Source: Oncomelania hupensis
Taxonomy: Eukaryota > Mollusca > Gastropoda > Littorinimorpha > Pomatiopsidae
DNA length: 64,000 bases
Reading direction: 5' to 3'
Assembly (NCBI GenBank): GCA_036898135.1
Contig: CM072514.1
Span: 81,005,541-81,069,540, forward strand
Part shown: positions 43,724-55,846 of the stretch, piece after piece
How positions within the stretch are numbered: the stretch's first letter is position 1
How the letters are laid out: every line of letters begins with the position of its first letter
Program-made: the position numbers and the translations under genes
The notes under the pieces: generated by a model
The model's input: only the letters and a program-made list of their open reading frames with translations
Told to the model about the DNA's origin: nothing
The model's database searches: none

Positions 43724-44428
43724 CCCCCAGTTGGGGTGCCGGGGGTTTCAGCATAAATAGTATCCACACTTTCTGGAAATTTAGTGCTTTAAATTCCCAC
43801 TGTCGCTGTCTTTCTCATTTGCTCTTTCTCATTCCTGCTCTGTTCTATCAATCTGCTAGTGCTATACTATCGTCTTCTTCGCTAGACCAGTCTCCTACCT
43901 TTTTTCTTGAAAACTCTTCCGGGACAAGACTCCTTGTTTGTGTATGAGGTCTGTTGGATCAGCTTGGGAATATTGGAAGCTTTCTGCCAGGTGGTCACTA
44001 GGGCTTCCTATGATGTTATTATTTAGCAATGTAGGCATTTTATATGTATGTGTTTTGTTGATAATTTATAATGATGTTTGTATTCTATTTTGTTTTTGTA
44101 AATCAAATATTGTTGTAATTTTTTTTTTTTAAATTAGAGAGCATTCATACCCTCATTGTAATTGCCAAATCTGGATAAATAAAGTTGTTTGAATTGAATT
44201 GAATTGAATTGAATTAAACGGGGGTTCGATAAGTTGGGGTGAAGCCTCAGCCGTCCCCTGCGTGGGATGTCTTTATTGTAAAGTGACTGGCTGGTGGAGG
44301 GCATTCAGTTTTCCCACTAGGGTTGTTTCAGCAGATCTTTTATGCGGATTGGGGGTTGTCCGGTCCTGGTTTGGCTCGGAAGAGTCCGCTGGACCTAAAG
44401 CAACAATTATGTATTGTAATGTAATGTA
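43724..44428 (+). mobile_element. R1 retroposon, short form with a nested 115-bp insertion
   Basis: Begins CCCCCAGTTGGGGTGCCGGG and ends GGACCTAAAGCAACAATTAT plus AATGT repeats. The 12-bp duplication ATATGGGTAGCT lies at 43,712-43,723 and 44,429-44,440. Relative to other copies it carries about 115 extra bases (about 44,103-44,217) ending in AAATAAAGTTGTTT and (GAATT)n, the look of a LINE 3' end. Confidence 0.88.
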
Positions 44429-44725
44429 ATATGGGTAGCTTTGTATGTGTGTGTCTGTGTTGTTTCTTTTAAAATGCTGCATCAGTTGACTTCAAACTTT
44501 GTACAAAGACAGATTTCAGTGTCCAGTTTGTTTTTCCTAATACATGTACCTTTTTTCCAGATCTGTTTCAAAATACTGAAAATATCTTCATAATATTTCA
44601 AAGCGGTTTGCCTCTATCGAAGCCTTTCCAACAGCTGCCATTAGCGTAGCAGATGATTCAAATTAATTCATTCACCATTTATGCACCGTCATTGGTTAAA
44701 GGCCATTGTTGCATAGCAGATGATG

Positions 44726-44764
<39 letters not shown>

Positions 44765-44875
44765 GGGAATAGTGCGAGGAGGAGGAGGGTTTAGAGAGAG
44801 ATATAAATTAGTAGCTTTGTGAAGTGTATATACATAATTATATGTGACTGGACTGTATCCTTTCTATTTTGGGAC

Positions 44876-45306
44876 CCCCATTGGGGTGCCGGGGGTTTTA
44901 GTATAAATAGTATCCCCACTTTCTGGAAATTTAGTGCTTTAAATTCCCACTGTCGCTGTCTTTCTCATTTGCTCTTTCTCATTCCTGCTCTGTTCTACTA
45001 ATCTGCTATACTATCTTCTTCTTCGTTAGACCAGTCACCTACCTTTTTTTTCTTGAAAACTCTTCCAGGACAAGACTTCGGGGGTTCGATAAATTAGAAT
45101 ACAGCCTCAGCGTCCCCTGCGTGGGATGTCTTTATTGTAAAGTAACTGGATGGTGGAGAGCTTTCAGTTTTACCACTAGGGTTGTTTCAGCAGATCTTTT
45201 ATGCGGATTAGGGGTTGTCCGGGCCTGATTTGGCTCGGAAGAGTCCGGTGGACCTAAGGCAATAATCATGTAATGTAATGTAATGTAATGTAATGTAATG
45301 TAATGT
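44876..45306 (+). mobile_element. R1 retroposon, short form with internal deletion
   Basis: Starts CCCCCATTGGGGTGCCGGGG and ends with AATGT repeats. The middle third of the element is deleted: CAGGACAAGACTT joins directly to CGGGGGTTCGATAAATT. Confidence 0.8.
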
Positions 45307-45992
45307 TCTTTTTTTTTTTAAATCCTTTTTTTCTTTTTATTTACAAGCAGTCAAATAGAATGAGATGATTTTGTACAATATGGGCGAGATGAAGCAGAAA
45401 AAGAAAATAAATATAATATTTAAAATAACTGCTATTAAGTAAATAAATAAATAAATATATATATTGAAATTTAGAATAATAATATAGAAGCATAATTGGG
45501 GAACGTAATCACGGACATGGAACATCATAACGAGTGACCTATGTAAGGGAGATAATCTTGTCCCAGTTTGACCCTATTGTAGATGGATGTCAACAAGGAA
45601 CAAAGGGACATAACCGCAATACAGAGAAGAGACAATGCATGTCGATTGGAGAAGTAGTGGTGTTGCTTTTATTAGCCAGCGTCTTGAGCAGCTCTTTGGC
45701 TGGAAAAGTGGAATATATGAATGATTACATAAGGGTTTTTTTTTTTTTTTTTTTTTTTTTTTGTTTCCTATTATTTTTGTTGCTGTTGTGGGGGTGGAGG
45801 GATGGTGTGTGTAGGGAGTGGAGGAGTTATTGTTCTTCCTCACAACATTTACACAGCAATAAGTTGTGTTGTTGATTCCACGTTGTTATATTTTCGTGAT
45901 TTGGCATATTTTCTCCTGCTTTATTATTCAAGTTTGACAGATGAGTTACCAATGTTTGACGTAACTGCGAGTTCAGTTTTGTTGAGTTTACA
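45307..45992. other. Non-genic stretch
   Basis: Contains a degraded SINE tail (45,660-45,715: GCCAGCGTCTTGAGCAGC) and a T run at 45,735-45,760. No gene. Confidence 0.4.
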
Positions 45993-46007
45993 ATATCCAT
46001 ATTTGTT

Positions 46008-46065
46008 TGGTCCTGATTTGGCTCGGAAGAGTCCGCTGGACCTAAAGCAATAATCATGTAATGTT
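46008..46065 (+). mobile_element. R1 retroposon, 58-bp 3' end only
   Basis: The 3' end from TGTTTGGTCCTGATTTGG to ATCATGTAATG. A 9-bp direct repeat ATATCCATA (45,993-46,001 and 46,066-46,074) flanks it, with about 6 extra bases at the 5' junction. Confidence 0.75.
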
Positions 46066-46157
46066 ATATCCATAGTTGTAAAAACGTCTACGCAGTTTTA
46101 TACGTGTGGAGATCTTTTTTGAGCAGTCAGAATATCCACAGTTACATGAAGAAGAAC

Positions 46158-46738
46158 TCCCCCGTTGGGGTGCCAGGGGTTTCAGTATAAATAGTATCCC
46201 CACTTTCTGGAAATTTAGTGCTTTAAATTCCCACTGTCGCTGTCTTCATCATTTGCTCTTTCCCCTTCCTGATCTGTCCTATCACTCTGCTATACTTTCT
46301 TCTTCTTCGCTAGATCAATGACCTACCTTTTTTCTTGAAAACTCTTCCTGGACAAGACTCCTTGTTTGTGTATGAGGTCTGTTGGATCAGCTTGGGAGTG
46401 TTGGACGCTTTCTGCCGGGTGGTCACTAGGGCTTCCTATGACTGTATTATTTCGCACTATAGGCATTTTATATGTATGTATTTTGTTGGTGATTTATAAT
46501 GATGGTTGTATTCTATTTTGTTTTTGTAACCGGGGTGTTCGCGTAGTTGAGGTCAACCCTCAGCCGTCCCCCGCGTGGGATGTCTTTATTGTAAAGTGAC
46601 TGGCCGGTGGAGGGCATTCAATTTTCCCACTAGGGTTGTTTCGGCAGATCTTTTATGCGGATCGGGGGTTGTCCGGTCCTGATTTGGCTCGGAAGAGTCC
46701 GCTGGACCTAAAGCAACAATAAATCAATCAATCAATCA
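46158..46738 (+). mobile_element. R1 retroposon, short form, (AATC)n tail, first of a pair
   Basis: Starts at TCCCCCGTTGGGGTGCC immediately after ACATGAAGAAGAAC (46,144-46,157) and ends with ATCA repeats. It is followed by a second copy of the same 14-bp target (46,739-46,752). Confidence 0.88.
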
Positions 46739-46752
46739 ACATGAAGAAGAAC

Positions 46753-47334
46753 TCCCCCGTTGGGGTGCCAGGGGTTTCAGTATAAATAGTATCCCCACTT
46801 TCTGGAAATTTAGTGCTTTAAATTCCCACTGTCGCTGTCTTTCTCATTTGCTCTTTCTCATTCCTGCTCTTTTCTATCAATCTGCTATACTATCGTCTTC
46901 TTCGCTAGACCAGTCTCCTACCTTTTTTCTTGAAAACTCTTCCGGGACAAGACTCCTTGTTTGTGTATGAGGTCTGTTGGATCAGCTTGGGAATATTGGA
47001 CGCTTTCTGCCAGGTGGTCACTAGGGCTTCCTATGATGTTATTATTTAGCAATGTAGGCATTTTATATGTATGTGTTTTGTTGATAATTTATAATGATGT
47101 TTGTATTCTATTTTGTTTTTGTAAACGGGGTTCGAAAAGTTGGGGTGAAGCCTCAGCCGTCCCCTGCGTGGGATGTCTTTATTGTAAAGTGACTGGCTGG
47201 TGGAGAGCTTTCGGTTTTACCACTAGGGTTGTTTCAGCAGATCTTTTATGCGGATCGGGGGTTGTACGGTCCTGATTTGGCTCGGAGGAGTCCGCTGGAC
47301 CTAAAGCAATAATAATGTAATGTAATATAATGTA
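46753..47334 (+). mobile_element. R1 retroposon, short form, (AATGT)n tail, second of a pair
   Basis: Starts at the same point of the element as its neighbour but has the other tail type and other diagnostic bases (GATGTTATTATTTAGCAATG rather than GACTGTATTATTTCGCACTA). A third copy of ACATGAAGAAGAAC follows at 47,335-47,348. Confidence 0.88.
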
Positions 47335-47348
47335 ACATGAAGAAGAAC

Positions 47349-48328
47349 CAGTCTTTTGTGTTTTCTCAGTGATGTGTTTTCTATGTGGTCCGGGTTACAT
47401 GCTGTATCAGTAGCCATGTCATTTTGCTGAACAATACAAAATAACTTTATTGTCCGATTATTTTTTAAAAAAACCACACACACACACAAAAACAGAAGAA
47501 GAAGAAGAAGAAATGTGGTTTGAATTTATGTGTAATGTGTTCATGTGTATATTTGTGATAGTCATATTATACAAGGAATTTCTGTCTTACGTAATCTAGT
47601 TGTAGTACAATAATAGAACAATTACTGTACATTTATATTTTATGATAATCTATTGTAGTTTTTTGGGGGTCACATATTGTTTGCGATGGGATATGTTCTT
47701 ATTTTATTTTAATGTTATGTGCGGTGTGTGTGGGACAGCCAGTGCTCCAGTCATAGTTCAACATGGAGTTTGCACTTAACAAATGAACAATCACCACAAT
47801 TATCATTATTTATCCAACAAGAACAAATTACTTTGGTCTGTCATGTATTGGGTGTGATAAATACAGTCCTGTTTTACTGTGAAGTGTCTCAAATTTGGCC
47901 CATTTCAAGTATATTATGTTCCTGTACACTTGATTATGCCTTTTGTAGCCAACAGTTTATTTATAAGCACACCTTGATTCTTTCGGTCAAGATGCTTTCC
48001 AGAGATTATTGGGAATACCATTAAGTCCTGCTGTAAAACGAAAGTTGAGAGGTTTATGTTGTTCAAAGGTATTTGAAGTGTCTGTCCGCTATCCCTATCA
48101 ATCCAGCAAATAGGACTGTTGAGTTTGGTCCCTTGAAATAGGTCTTAACCAAAAATGATTCTCCACAATATACAGGGATACTACATTAAAAATAAAATAT
48201 AAGTCAGTGACAATATACTTTCACTGAGTAACTGATTTTCAGTGAATTGCTGATCTCTGATTTTATCTCACAGTGACCAGAGCAGGCCATAATCTGCCCT
48301 TTGCCTGATGCTGCGTGAGGGACGTCAG
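47349..48328. other. Non-genic stretch
   Basis: No gene or repeat identified beyond an (AAG)n run near 47,495-47,512. Confidence 0.4.
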
Positions 48329-48341
48329 CTGACCGCCCGTT

Positions 48342-49038
48342 GATTGATTGATTGTTGCTTTAGGTCCAGCGGACTCTTCCGAGCCAAATCAGGACCGGAC
48401 AACCCCCGATCCGCATAAAAGATCTGCTGAAACAACCCTAGTGGGAAAATTGAACGCCCTCCACTGGCCAGTCACTTTACAATAAAGACATCCCACGCAG
48501 GGGACGGCTGAGGCTTTACCCCAACTACTCGAACCCCCGGTTACAAAAACAAAATAGAATACAAACATCATTATAAAGTATTAACAAAACATATACATAT
48601 AAAATGCCTATATTGCTAAATAATACAATCATAGGAAGCCCTAGTGACCACCCGGCAGAAAGCGTCCAACACTCCCAAGCTGATTCAACAGACCCCATAC
48701 ACAAACAAGGAGTCTTGTCCAGGAAGAGTTTTCAAGAAAAAAGGTAGGTCATTGATCTAGCGAAGAAGAAGATAGTATAGCAGAGTGATAGGACAGAGCA
48801 GGAATGGGAAAAAGTAAATGAGGAAGACAGCGACAGTGGGAATTTAAAGCACTAAATTTCCATAAAGTGGGGATACTATTTATACTGAAAACCCCCGGCA
48901 CTCCAACGGCGGTACTGTTGCCGCAGTGAATCTGTCTTGCCTACAAAGGAAAGACAGGTTTTCAACTGGGGCTTTCACTTGTCCCTTTATAAGTTTGAAC
49001 AATCTACAGTGGCAAGATTGCTCATGACCCCAAGGGGT
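48342..49038 (-). mobile_element. R1 retroposon, long form, (AATC)n tail, minus strand
   Basis: Reads on the minus strand from ACCCCTTGGGGTCATGAG to ATCA repeats. The 13-bp duplication CTGACCGCCCGTT lies at 48,329-48,341 and 49,039-49,051. It is the only minus-oriented copy in the cluster. Confidence 0.88.
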
Positions 49039-49388
49039 CTGACCGCCCGTTACAAAGGGTGGTCTTTTGTGGTACAGATGCCGTAGTATACGAGCCATAA
49101 TGGGCGGCTCTCGTTACTGTGAAATGAAATCACAGGTTAGCTATTAAATTCTATTTGTGTAAAGACCATAATACATGTTGCTTGATGAAAATATGGTACT
49201 TCTTTTTTCTTGTTGTTGTTTTTAACCAAAGGTATAAGCAATTTTCAGTTAAAGAGTCTTTTTTCAATCACTTGTAAAATATTATAGTCACGTTGATGTT
49301 GACCTAATACATAATAATAACATACTACAGTATTATTTGCTGGTACCAACATATTCTGTTTACTTCTGATTGAGTTTTGTTTTATATA

Positions 49389-50096
49389 CCCCTTGGGGTC
49401 ATGAGCAATCTTGCCACTGTAGATTGTTCTCACCTATAAAGGGAAAAGTGAAAGCCCCAGTTGAAAACCTGTCTTGACTTTGTAGGCATGACCAATTCAC
49501 TGCGGCAACAGTACCCCCGTTGGGGTGCCGGGGGTTTCAGTATAAATAGTATCCCCACTTTCTGGAAATTTAGTGCTTTAAATTCCCACTGTGGCTGTCT
49601 TCCTCATTTACTCTTTCCCATTAATGCTCTGTCCTATCACTCTGCTATACTATCTTCTTCTTCGCTAGATCAATGACCTACCTTTTTTCTTGAAAACTCT
49701 TCCTGGACAAGACTCCTTGTTTGTGTATGAGGTCTGTTGGATCAGCTTGGGAGTGTTGGACGCTTTCTGCCGGGTGGTCACTAGGGCTTCCTATGATGTT
49801 ATTATTTAGCAATATAGGCATTTTATATGTATATGTTTTGTTGATAATTTATAATGATGTTTGTATTCTATTTTGTTTTTGTAACCTGGGGTTCGAGTAG
49901 TTGGGGTAAAGCCTCAGCCGTCCCCTGCGTGGGATGTCTTTATTGTAAAGTGACTGGCCGGTGGAGGGCATTCAATTTTCCCACTAGGGTTGTTTCAGCA
50001 GATCTTTTATGCGGATCGGGGGTTGTCCGGTCCTGATTTGGCTCGGAAGAGTCCGCTGGACCTAAAGCAACAATCAATCAATCAATCAATCAATCA
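49389..50096 (+). mobile_element. R1 retroposon, long form, (AATC)n tail
   Basis: Starts CCCCTTGGGGTCATGAGC and ends GCAACAATCAATCAATC. The 11-bp duplication TGTTTTATATA lies at 49,378-49,388 and 50,097-50,107. Its middle carries the GATGTTATTATTTAGCAAT bases otherwise linked to AATGT-tailed copies, so it mixes features of the two types. Confidence 0.88.
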
Positions 50097-50107
50097 TGTT
50101 TTATATA

Positions 50108-50938
50108 TTTTATTTAAAACAAATTTAATTTTTAAAAAATGATTTGTTTTTTTATTACAAATAATTTTTATTACAATGGAAACAAAACTGCAGTCACAAT
50201 AATTGCTCAGCATAAAAGCTATACTTATTATTTTCTGTTCTTGTTTAAAATGAAATTAAAAAAAAAAAGGATTTGTTACAGTGTTTGTGCATTTTACGAG
50301 TTATGTGTCTGTGTGTGGTGTTTTATTTTTTAAATGCGTGCATACTTGTGCATATATACTTTGTAATGTCACAAATACTGTTGTGTTCTCTCTATGTTTA
50401 AGACAGTTTCTAATTTGTAGTATTATTTTTAACTATAATGTTATTTAAAATTAAATCTTACACTCCTTGGTCTATATTGTCTTTACATTAGCGGTATTTA
50501 TATATGCCCTGCACTTTGGTCTTTGTGTAGAGGTTTAACACATATACTGTATATGAGACTCTACGATGCCTTCTCTTTCTCTGCTCGAGGGAGTGAAAAG
50601 GCCTTGCATAGTCTCAACCATGCTGTTTGCTTCACACATGCATTTATTAATTTGATGATTTATTGACGATGTCTTCGCTGCTTATTTAAAAAAAAATATC
50701 AGTAGGAATTTTTATGTAGTCACCACAATTTCTTTCATTGTAATCTGGTGAAAAACAATTATATACTTACGTCGTTATTTTATGTCTTATTCATTTTTTG
50801 TTCTTGGGGGAAAAAAAAAGTTCCTTACTTTACTTTGTTAATGCTAATCGTGTTGCTTTAGTAGCACTGATGCAAGTACCAGGTGACAGTGGCAACCGCC
50901 TGCAAATACTTGGGACTGTGTTCCTTCTTCAACAGGTC

Positions 50939-50971
<33 letters not shown>

Positions 50972-51534
50972 ATATTTTTTGACAGCGATTATTCCCCTTA
51001 TTGTGTTTTGTCCAAGTTAGCTAAGACAAGTTTCTCTTACTACATCTCTATATTAGGTCATTAACATGCTCTAGTTGCTCATATACCTCTTGTTGTTGGT
51101 CTACCATTTCTCCATTGACATTGTGGGCCAGTATGTTTACCATTTTTATTATTTAATTTTTGCTATTATTATTGTCATTAGTGTTAATTATTTTTGTTGC
51201 AACTATTATTAATTTTTGTCATTATTTATATTATTATTGTCATTGTTATTATTTTGCCGAGATATTTCATTGATTGTTTTAGTTTGGTGACGTTGTAGGC
51301 GTAGTTGTAGATGTTCATTGGGTTGTTTGATGCTGGTTGAGAATGTAGTTTTCACAGCTTCACCTTTGAAATCCTGTTGTCAATGATATCTATGTGTATT
51401 CATTGCGTTTTGTTTTTTAAATTGTGATGGTGTTTTCCGTGTTGGACGTTGACATGAAATCTTAGCTGAAGGCATATGTTAACATAATACACACGCATGT
51501 AACATTTGTTTGTGTTCGCTTTCTTTGTTCCCCG
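50108..51534. other. Intergenic stretch, no gene seen
   Basis: AT-rich, with a T run at 50,939-50,966 and ATTATT-rich patches near 51,160-51,260. Nothing coding seen. Confidence 0.4.
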
Positions 51535-52112
51535 TGATCCCCTCTTGGGGATACTGGGGGATCTCTTAGTATAAATAGTTCCCACTTTCTGGAAATGTAG
51601 TGGTTCAAAATAATGTCCTCTTTTCTCTCCCTCCTAGTATATCTACCTTAGTCTTTCGTTTTCTGTTGTCTACAGCATTCACTCTTTCAATATGTCAAAC
51701 ACCTACCTTTTTTCTTGAAAATTCTCCCAAAACTAATCATTTGTGTATAGGGTCTGTTGGGTCAGCTTGAGGATATTGGATGCTTTCTGCCAATTGGTCA
51801 CTAGTGCTTTCTATGGTATTATTATTTAGCAATGTAGGCATTTTATGTGTATGTGTTTTGTTCATATTTTATAATGATGTTTATATTTTATTTTGTTTTA
51901 GTAAATGGGGGTTCGATAAATTAGAGTACAGCCTCAGCGTCCCCTGCATGGGATGCCTTCAGTATAAAGAGACGGGCTGGTAGAGTGCCACTAGGGTTGT
52001 TTCAGCAGATCTTCTATACGGATCTAGGGTGAGTAGTCTTTCAACCAAGTTGTGGTCCTGATTCGACTCTTTGCATTCCGCTGGACCCCTAAAAGCAATA
52101 ACTAACAAACTA
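51535..52112 (+). mobile_element. R1 retroposon, old diverged short-form copy
   Basis: Starts ATCCCCTCTTGGGGATACTG, shares AGTATAAATAGTTCCCAC, TTTCTTGAAAATTCTCC and TTGTTTCAGCAGATCTT, and ends CCGCTGGACCCCTAAAAGC. It is clearly more diverged than the other copies, showing that the family has been active over a long period. Confidence 0.8.
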
Positions 52113-52149
52113 AATAACTGTTGTCAGTGATGATACCTATAAGAGCAGT

Positions 52150-52652
52150 ATTTTTCTTTTAGAGATTAATGATAAATAAGGAGGTAAGACTGCTGCGCTC
52201 CCTTGTCATCTCCATCTTTCTATACGCTTGTGAAACATGGACCCTCACAGCAGATCTACAACGAAGAATACAAAGCATGAAGATGAGGTGCTACAGAAGA
52301 CGTCTGGGCATTTCCAATACCCAGCACATCACCAACAACGAAGTCCGACAGACCATCGCACAAACCATTGGACAACACGATGACCTGCTCACAGTGGTGA
52401 AGAAATGGAAACTCCGATGGTATGGCCACGTCATCAGTTCATCAAAGACCATCCTGCAAGGCACAGTGCAAGGAGGTAGAAGAAGAGGGAGACCAAAAAA
52501 GAGGTGGGGGAACAACATTCGAAAATGGACTGGTTTGACGCTGAGTGAAGCCATCAGGGCTGCTGAGGACAGAGAAAGCTGGAGTATGCTCATCTGTGGT
52601 GCCTCTATGACCTCTGAGTTCCGGGATAGGACAGGATAGGATAGGAGGGTAT
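52150..52652 (+). mobile_element. RTE-type LINE 3' end, longest copy
   Basis: Extends further 5' than the other copies. The frame (52,169-52,639) encodes LVISIFLYACETWTLTADLQ, RRLGISNTQHITNN, LRWYGHV, RRGRPKKRW and WTGLTLSEAIRAAEDRE. This is the C-terminal region of an RTE reverse transcriptase including the YACETWTL segment. It ends in GGATAG repeats. Confidence 0.85.
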
Positions 52653-52708
52653 ATTGTGTATTCTGTTTGATTTTTGCATTTGACAAGTATTATTGCTGTC
52701 ACTGTGGC

Positions 52709-53293
52709 ATCCCCGTTGTGGTGCCGATGGGTTTCAGTATAAATAGTATCCCCACTTTCTGGAAATTTAGTGCTTTAAATTCCCACTGTCGCTGTCTTTC
52801 TCATTTGCTCTTTCTCATTCCTGCTCTTTTCTATCAATCTGCTATACTATTGTCTTCTTCGCTAGACCAGTCTCCTACCTTTTTTCTTGAAAACTCTCCC
52901 GGGACAAGACTCCTTGTTTGTGTATGAGGTCTGTTGGATCAGCTTGGGAATATTGGACGCTTTCTGCCAGGTGGTCACTAGGGCTTCCTATGATGTTATT
53001 ATTTAGCAATGTAGGCATTTTATATGTATGTGTTTTGTTGATAATTTATAATGATGTTTGTATTCTATTTTGTTTTTGTAAACGGGGGTTCGATAAGTTG
53101 GGGTGAAGCCTCAGCCATCCCCTGCGTGGGATGTCTTTATTGTAAAGTGACTGGCTGGTGGAGGGCATTCAGTTTTACCACTAGGGTTGTTTCAGCAGAT
53201 CTTTTATGCGGATCGGGGGTTGTCCGGTCCTGATTTGGCTCGGAAGAGTCCGCTGGACCTAAAGCAATAATCATGTAATGTAATGTAATGTAA
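52709..53293 (+). mobile_element. R1 retroposon, short form, (AATGT)n tail
   Basis: Starts ATCCCCGTTGTGGTGCC and ends with AATGT repeats. The 12-bp duplication TGTCACTGTGGC lies at 52,697-52,708 and 53,294-53,305. Confidence 0.88.
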
Positions 53294-53305
53294 TGTCACT
53301 GTGGC

Positions 53306-54479
53306 GCCCGGACGACTCCAGAGTTAAGGGATCAAGGCAAGGCAAAAAACATGTATTATATGAACAAGCACAGTCACCCAAATGAATGCACACACATGAG
53401 AATACTGACTTGGCAGGATTCATTCAAGCGTGATCAAAACTAAGTTTTGTATCATTAACATTAGCCTTTATTTTCTTCATTATAGTCCCATTACAATTGG
53501 TTTTTTTTAAATCACACATTTTAGTAAACAATCAAACGACATTAATTAAAAAAAATAAATGTGTCAACATGCAGTTTATTATTATTATGCATATTTTATG
53601 ACGATAGATCTAGAGAATTCTCTTATAGCGAATCCATTTTGGGAAAACGAGTCGGGCGATGTGACAATAATTACAACAACAACAATAATGCAACAATTTT
53701 AAAAAATAGTAATAATAACAATAAAACAGGAGAATAATAAAAATACAGGAGGCTACTCATACATACAAATATTTTCTTTGAACGATCGCTACCAATACAA
53801 CAATAATTAAAGAACAAGAAGAGAAAGATGACTTTTTCATATAATTTCTTCAGTGGAACTGAACGTCATTCTCTAAAGCACCTTGTGTGTGGTGTGCGTG
53901 TGTGTATGGAGCGTTTGTGCATGGTACCCTTGTACATAACTGTGATAAGTGCAAACTGAGTTTGTGGTTGGAGTGCTATACAACTATTATTATTATTATT
54001 ATTATTATTATTTGAAGTGTGGCAGTCTAATGAGATCACTGTTTTAGGGGACAGAAAAAAAGCAGTTTTTATGTTAGATAGATAGATGTTAGAAGTTAGA
54101 TAAACTGCATCCAGTTTAAACAAAGATGCATTACATAGATAAAACTATTTCAGATTTTTATTGTTTTAATTTTTTTAATTTTATAAGTCTTTACATTGAT
54201 AAAACAATTTTAGACTTTCAGAAACATCTACATACACATGCATAAACATATACACACATTTATAAAACTATCGGTGGTATAGAAATGCATATTTTTGACA
54301 AATATTGTACGAACTATTTCAATGTTAAATATTTGATGTAATACATGTAGTCTGAACACATGGTAATTTTAAACCAAAATAGTATTTTAAAAAAATGTTT
54401 TTTTAATCTTTATTTTAGACAACAATTTTAATGAGTGAACAAAGAGTGACAATGACACTAGCTTTATTTCCAAATTGAA
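53306..54479. other. Non-genic stretch
   Basis: Contains a SINE-like tail (GTTGGAGTGCTATACAACTA) followed by (TTA)n at about 53,970-54,012. No gene. Confidence 0.4.
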
Positions 54480-55070
54480 TTTGCCTTCGTGAAGCAGTGA
54501 CATGATAAATCAATCAGTCCCATACAATCCATCAACAGTGAAACGATGAATCAATCAGTCCCATACACTCAATCCATCAACAGTGAAACGATGAATCAAT
54601 CAGTCCAAAACAATCCATCAACAGTGAAACGTTGAATCAATCAGTCCCATACAATCCATCAACAGTGAAACGATGAATCAATCAGTCCCATACATTATAC
54701 AATCCATCAACAGTGAAATGATGAATCAATCAGTCCCATACAATCCATCAACAGTGAAACGATGAATCAATCAGTCCCATACAATCCATCAACAGTGAAA
54801 CGATGAATCAACCAGTCCCATACAATCCATCAACAGTGAAACGATGAATCAATCAGTCCCATACAATCCATCAACAGTGAAACGATGAATCGATCAGTCC
54901 CATACAATCCACCAACAGTGAAACGATGAATCAATCACTCCCATACAAACCATCAACAGTGAAAGGTGGAATAAATCAGTCCCATACAATCCATCAACAG
55001 TGAAACGATCAATCAGTCCCATACAATCCATCAACAGTGAAACGATCAATCAGTCCCATACAATCCATCT
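54480..55070. repeat. Minisatellite, 41-bp unit, about 14 copies
   Basis: Unit ATGAATCAATCAGTCCCATA plus CAATCCATCAACAGTGAAACG. The last two units have lost ATGA. There are no unique spacers between units, so this is not an interspaced array. Confidence 0.95.
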
Positions 55071-55846
55071 ATCTATTAATCCCTTATACAGCTATAGTTT
55101 TATATACACAATTTGTACATATAAATATTTCACAAATTACAAACAATAATATGTTGTCTATAATATTTTTGTTTGTTGTGTTGCTGACGTCATATTGTTT
55201 ATTATAATCTACACAAAACAGTTACACACACACACAAACGCACGCACCCATACACATTCTCTCCATCTTTCTCTAACTGCGCTATCACTTGATCATTACT
55301 ATGAGTCATCCAATGGGGACAGGAATATTCTAGAATCGAGTGTTCCAGTGTAGTTCAGAAGTGGTTTAGAATCGCTTATCAATTTCGTTACATAAGTCCA
55401 ATCGATTAGGTTCGGAACGACGATGTCCTTCCCCGACAATAGGCATTATCCCTAAATAAACCGAAAGTAGGTTGCTTCCCCTGAAATGCGGTTACACAAT
55501 ACATGTTGACAGCATAAACCGAAAGTAGGTAAAGTAGGTCAATGAGAGTTGCTTCCCCTGAAAAGCGGTCAAAATACATGTTGACAGCTATTTAGGAAGT
55601 ACTCCTATTCTCTATATTTGCCTCCCTCAAAAATAACTTTGGGAATGTAATGTTCTAGAATCTAGACTTTGTGCTAAATGCTGAAAATTCACTAGAATGC
55701 TTCAGGCTAGAAATTGTCTAGTCTTGTTTGTTTTTCGGTTTTTTTTCCCCCTTGTTTTTTTTTTGCAGTGGATCGATAAACAGGCTTTCAGCCTTCAAGT
55801 TCTACATCGTACTAACGTGCAAGTAGCAATGACTGAAGTAGCCTAA
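55071..55846. other. Non-genic stretch 3' of gene B
   Basis: Contains a short direct repeat AAACCGAAAGTAGGT (about 55,458 and 55,517) with GTTGCTTCCCCTGAAA after each. No gene. Confidence 0.4.

Noticed and set aside
46961..47275. 104-codon frame inside an R1 copy
   Set aside because: Similar frames recur in other copies simply because the copies are alike. They are interrupted or shifted between copies and show no domain, so coding is unproven.
54480..55070. Regular repeats resembling a CRISPR array
   Set aside because: The 41-bp units are directly abutting without unique spacers, and the genome is eukaryotic.
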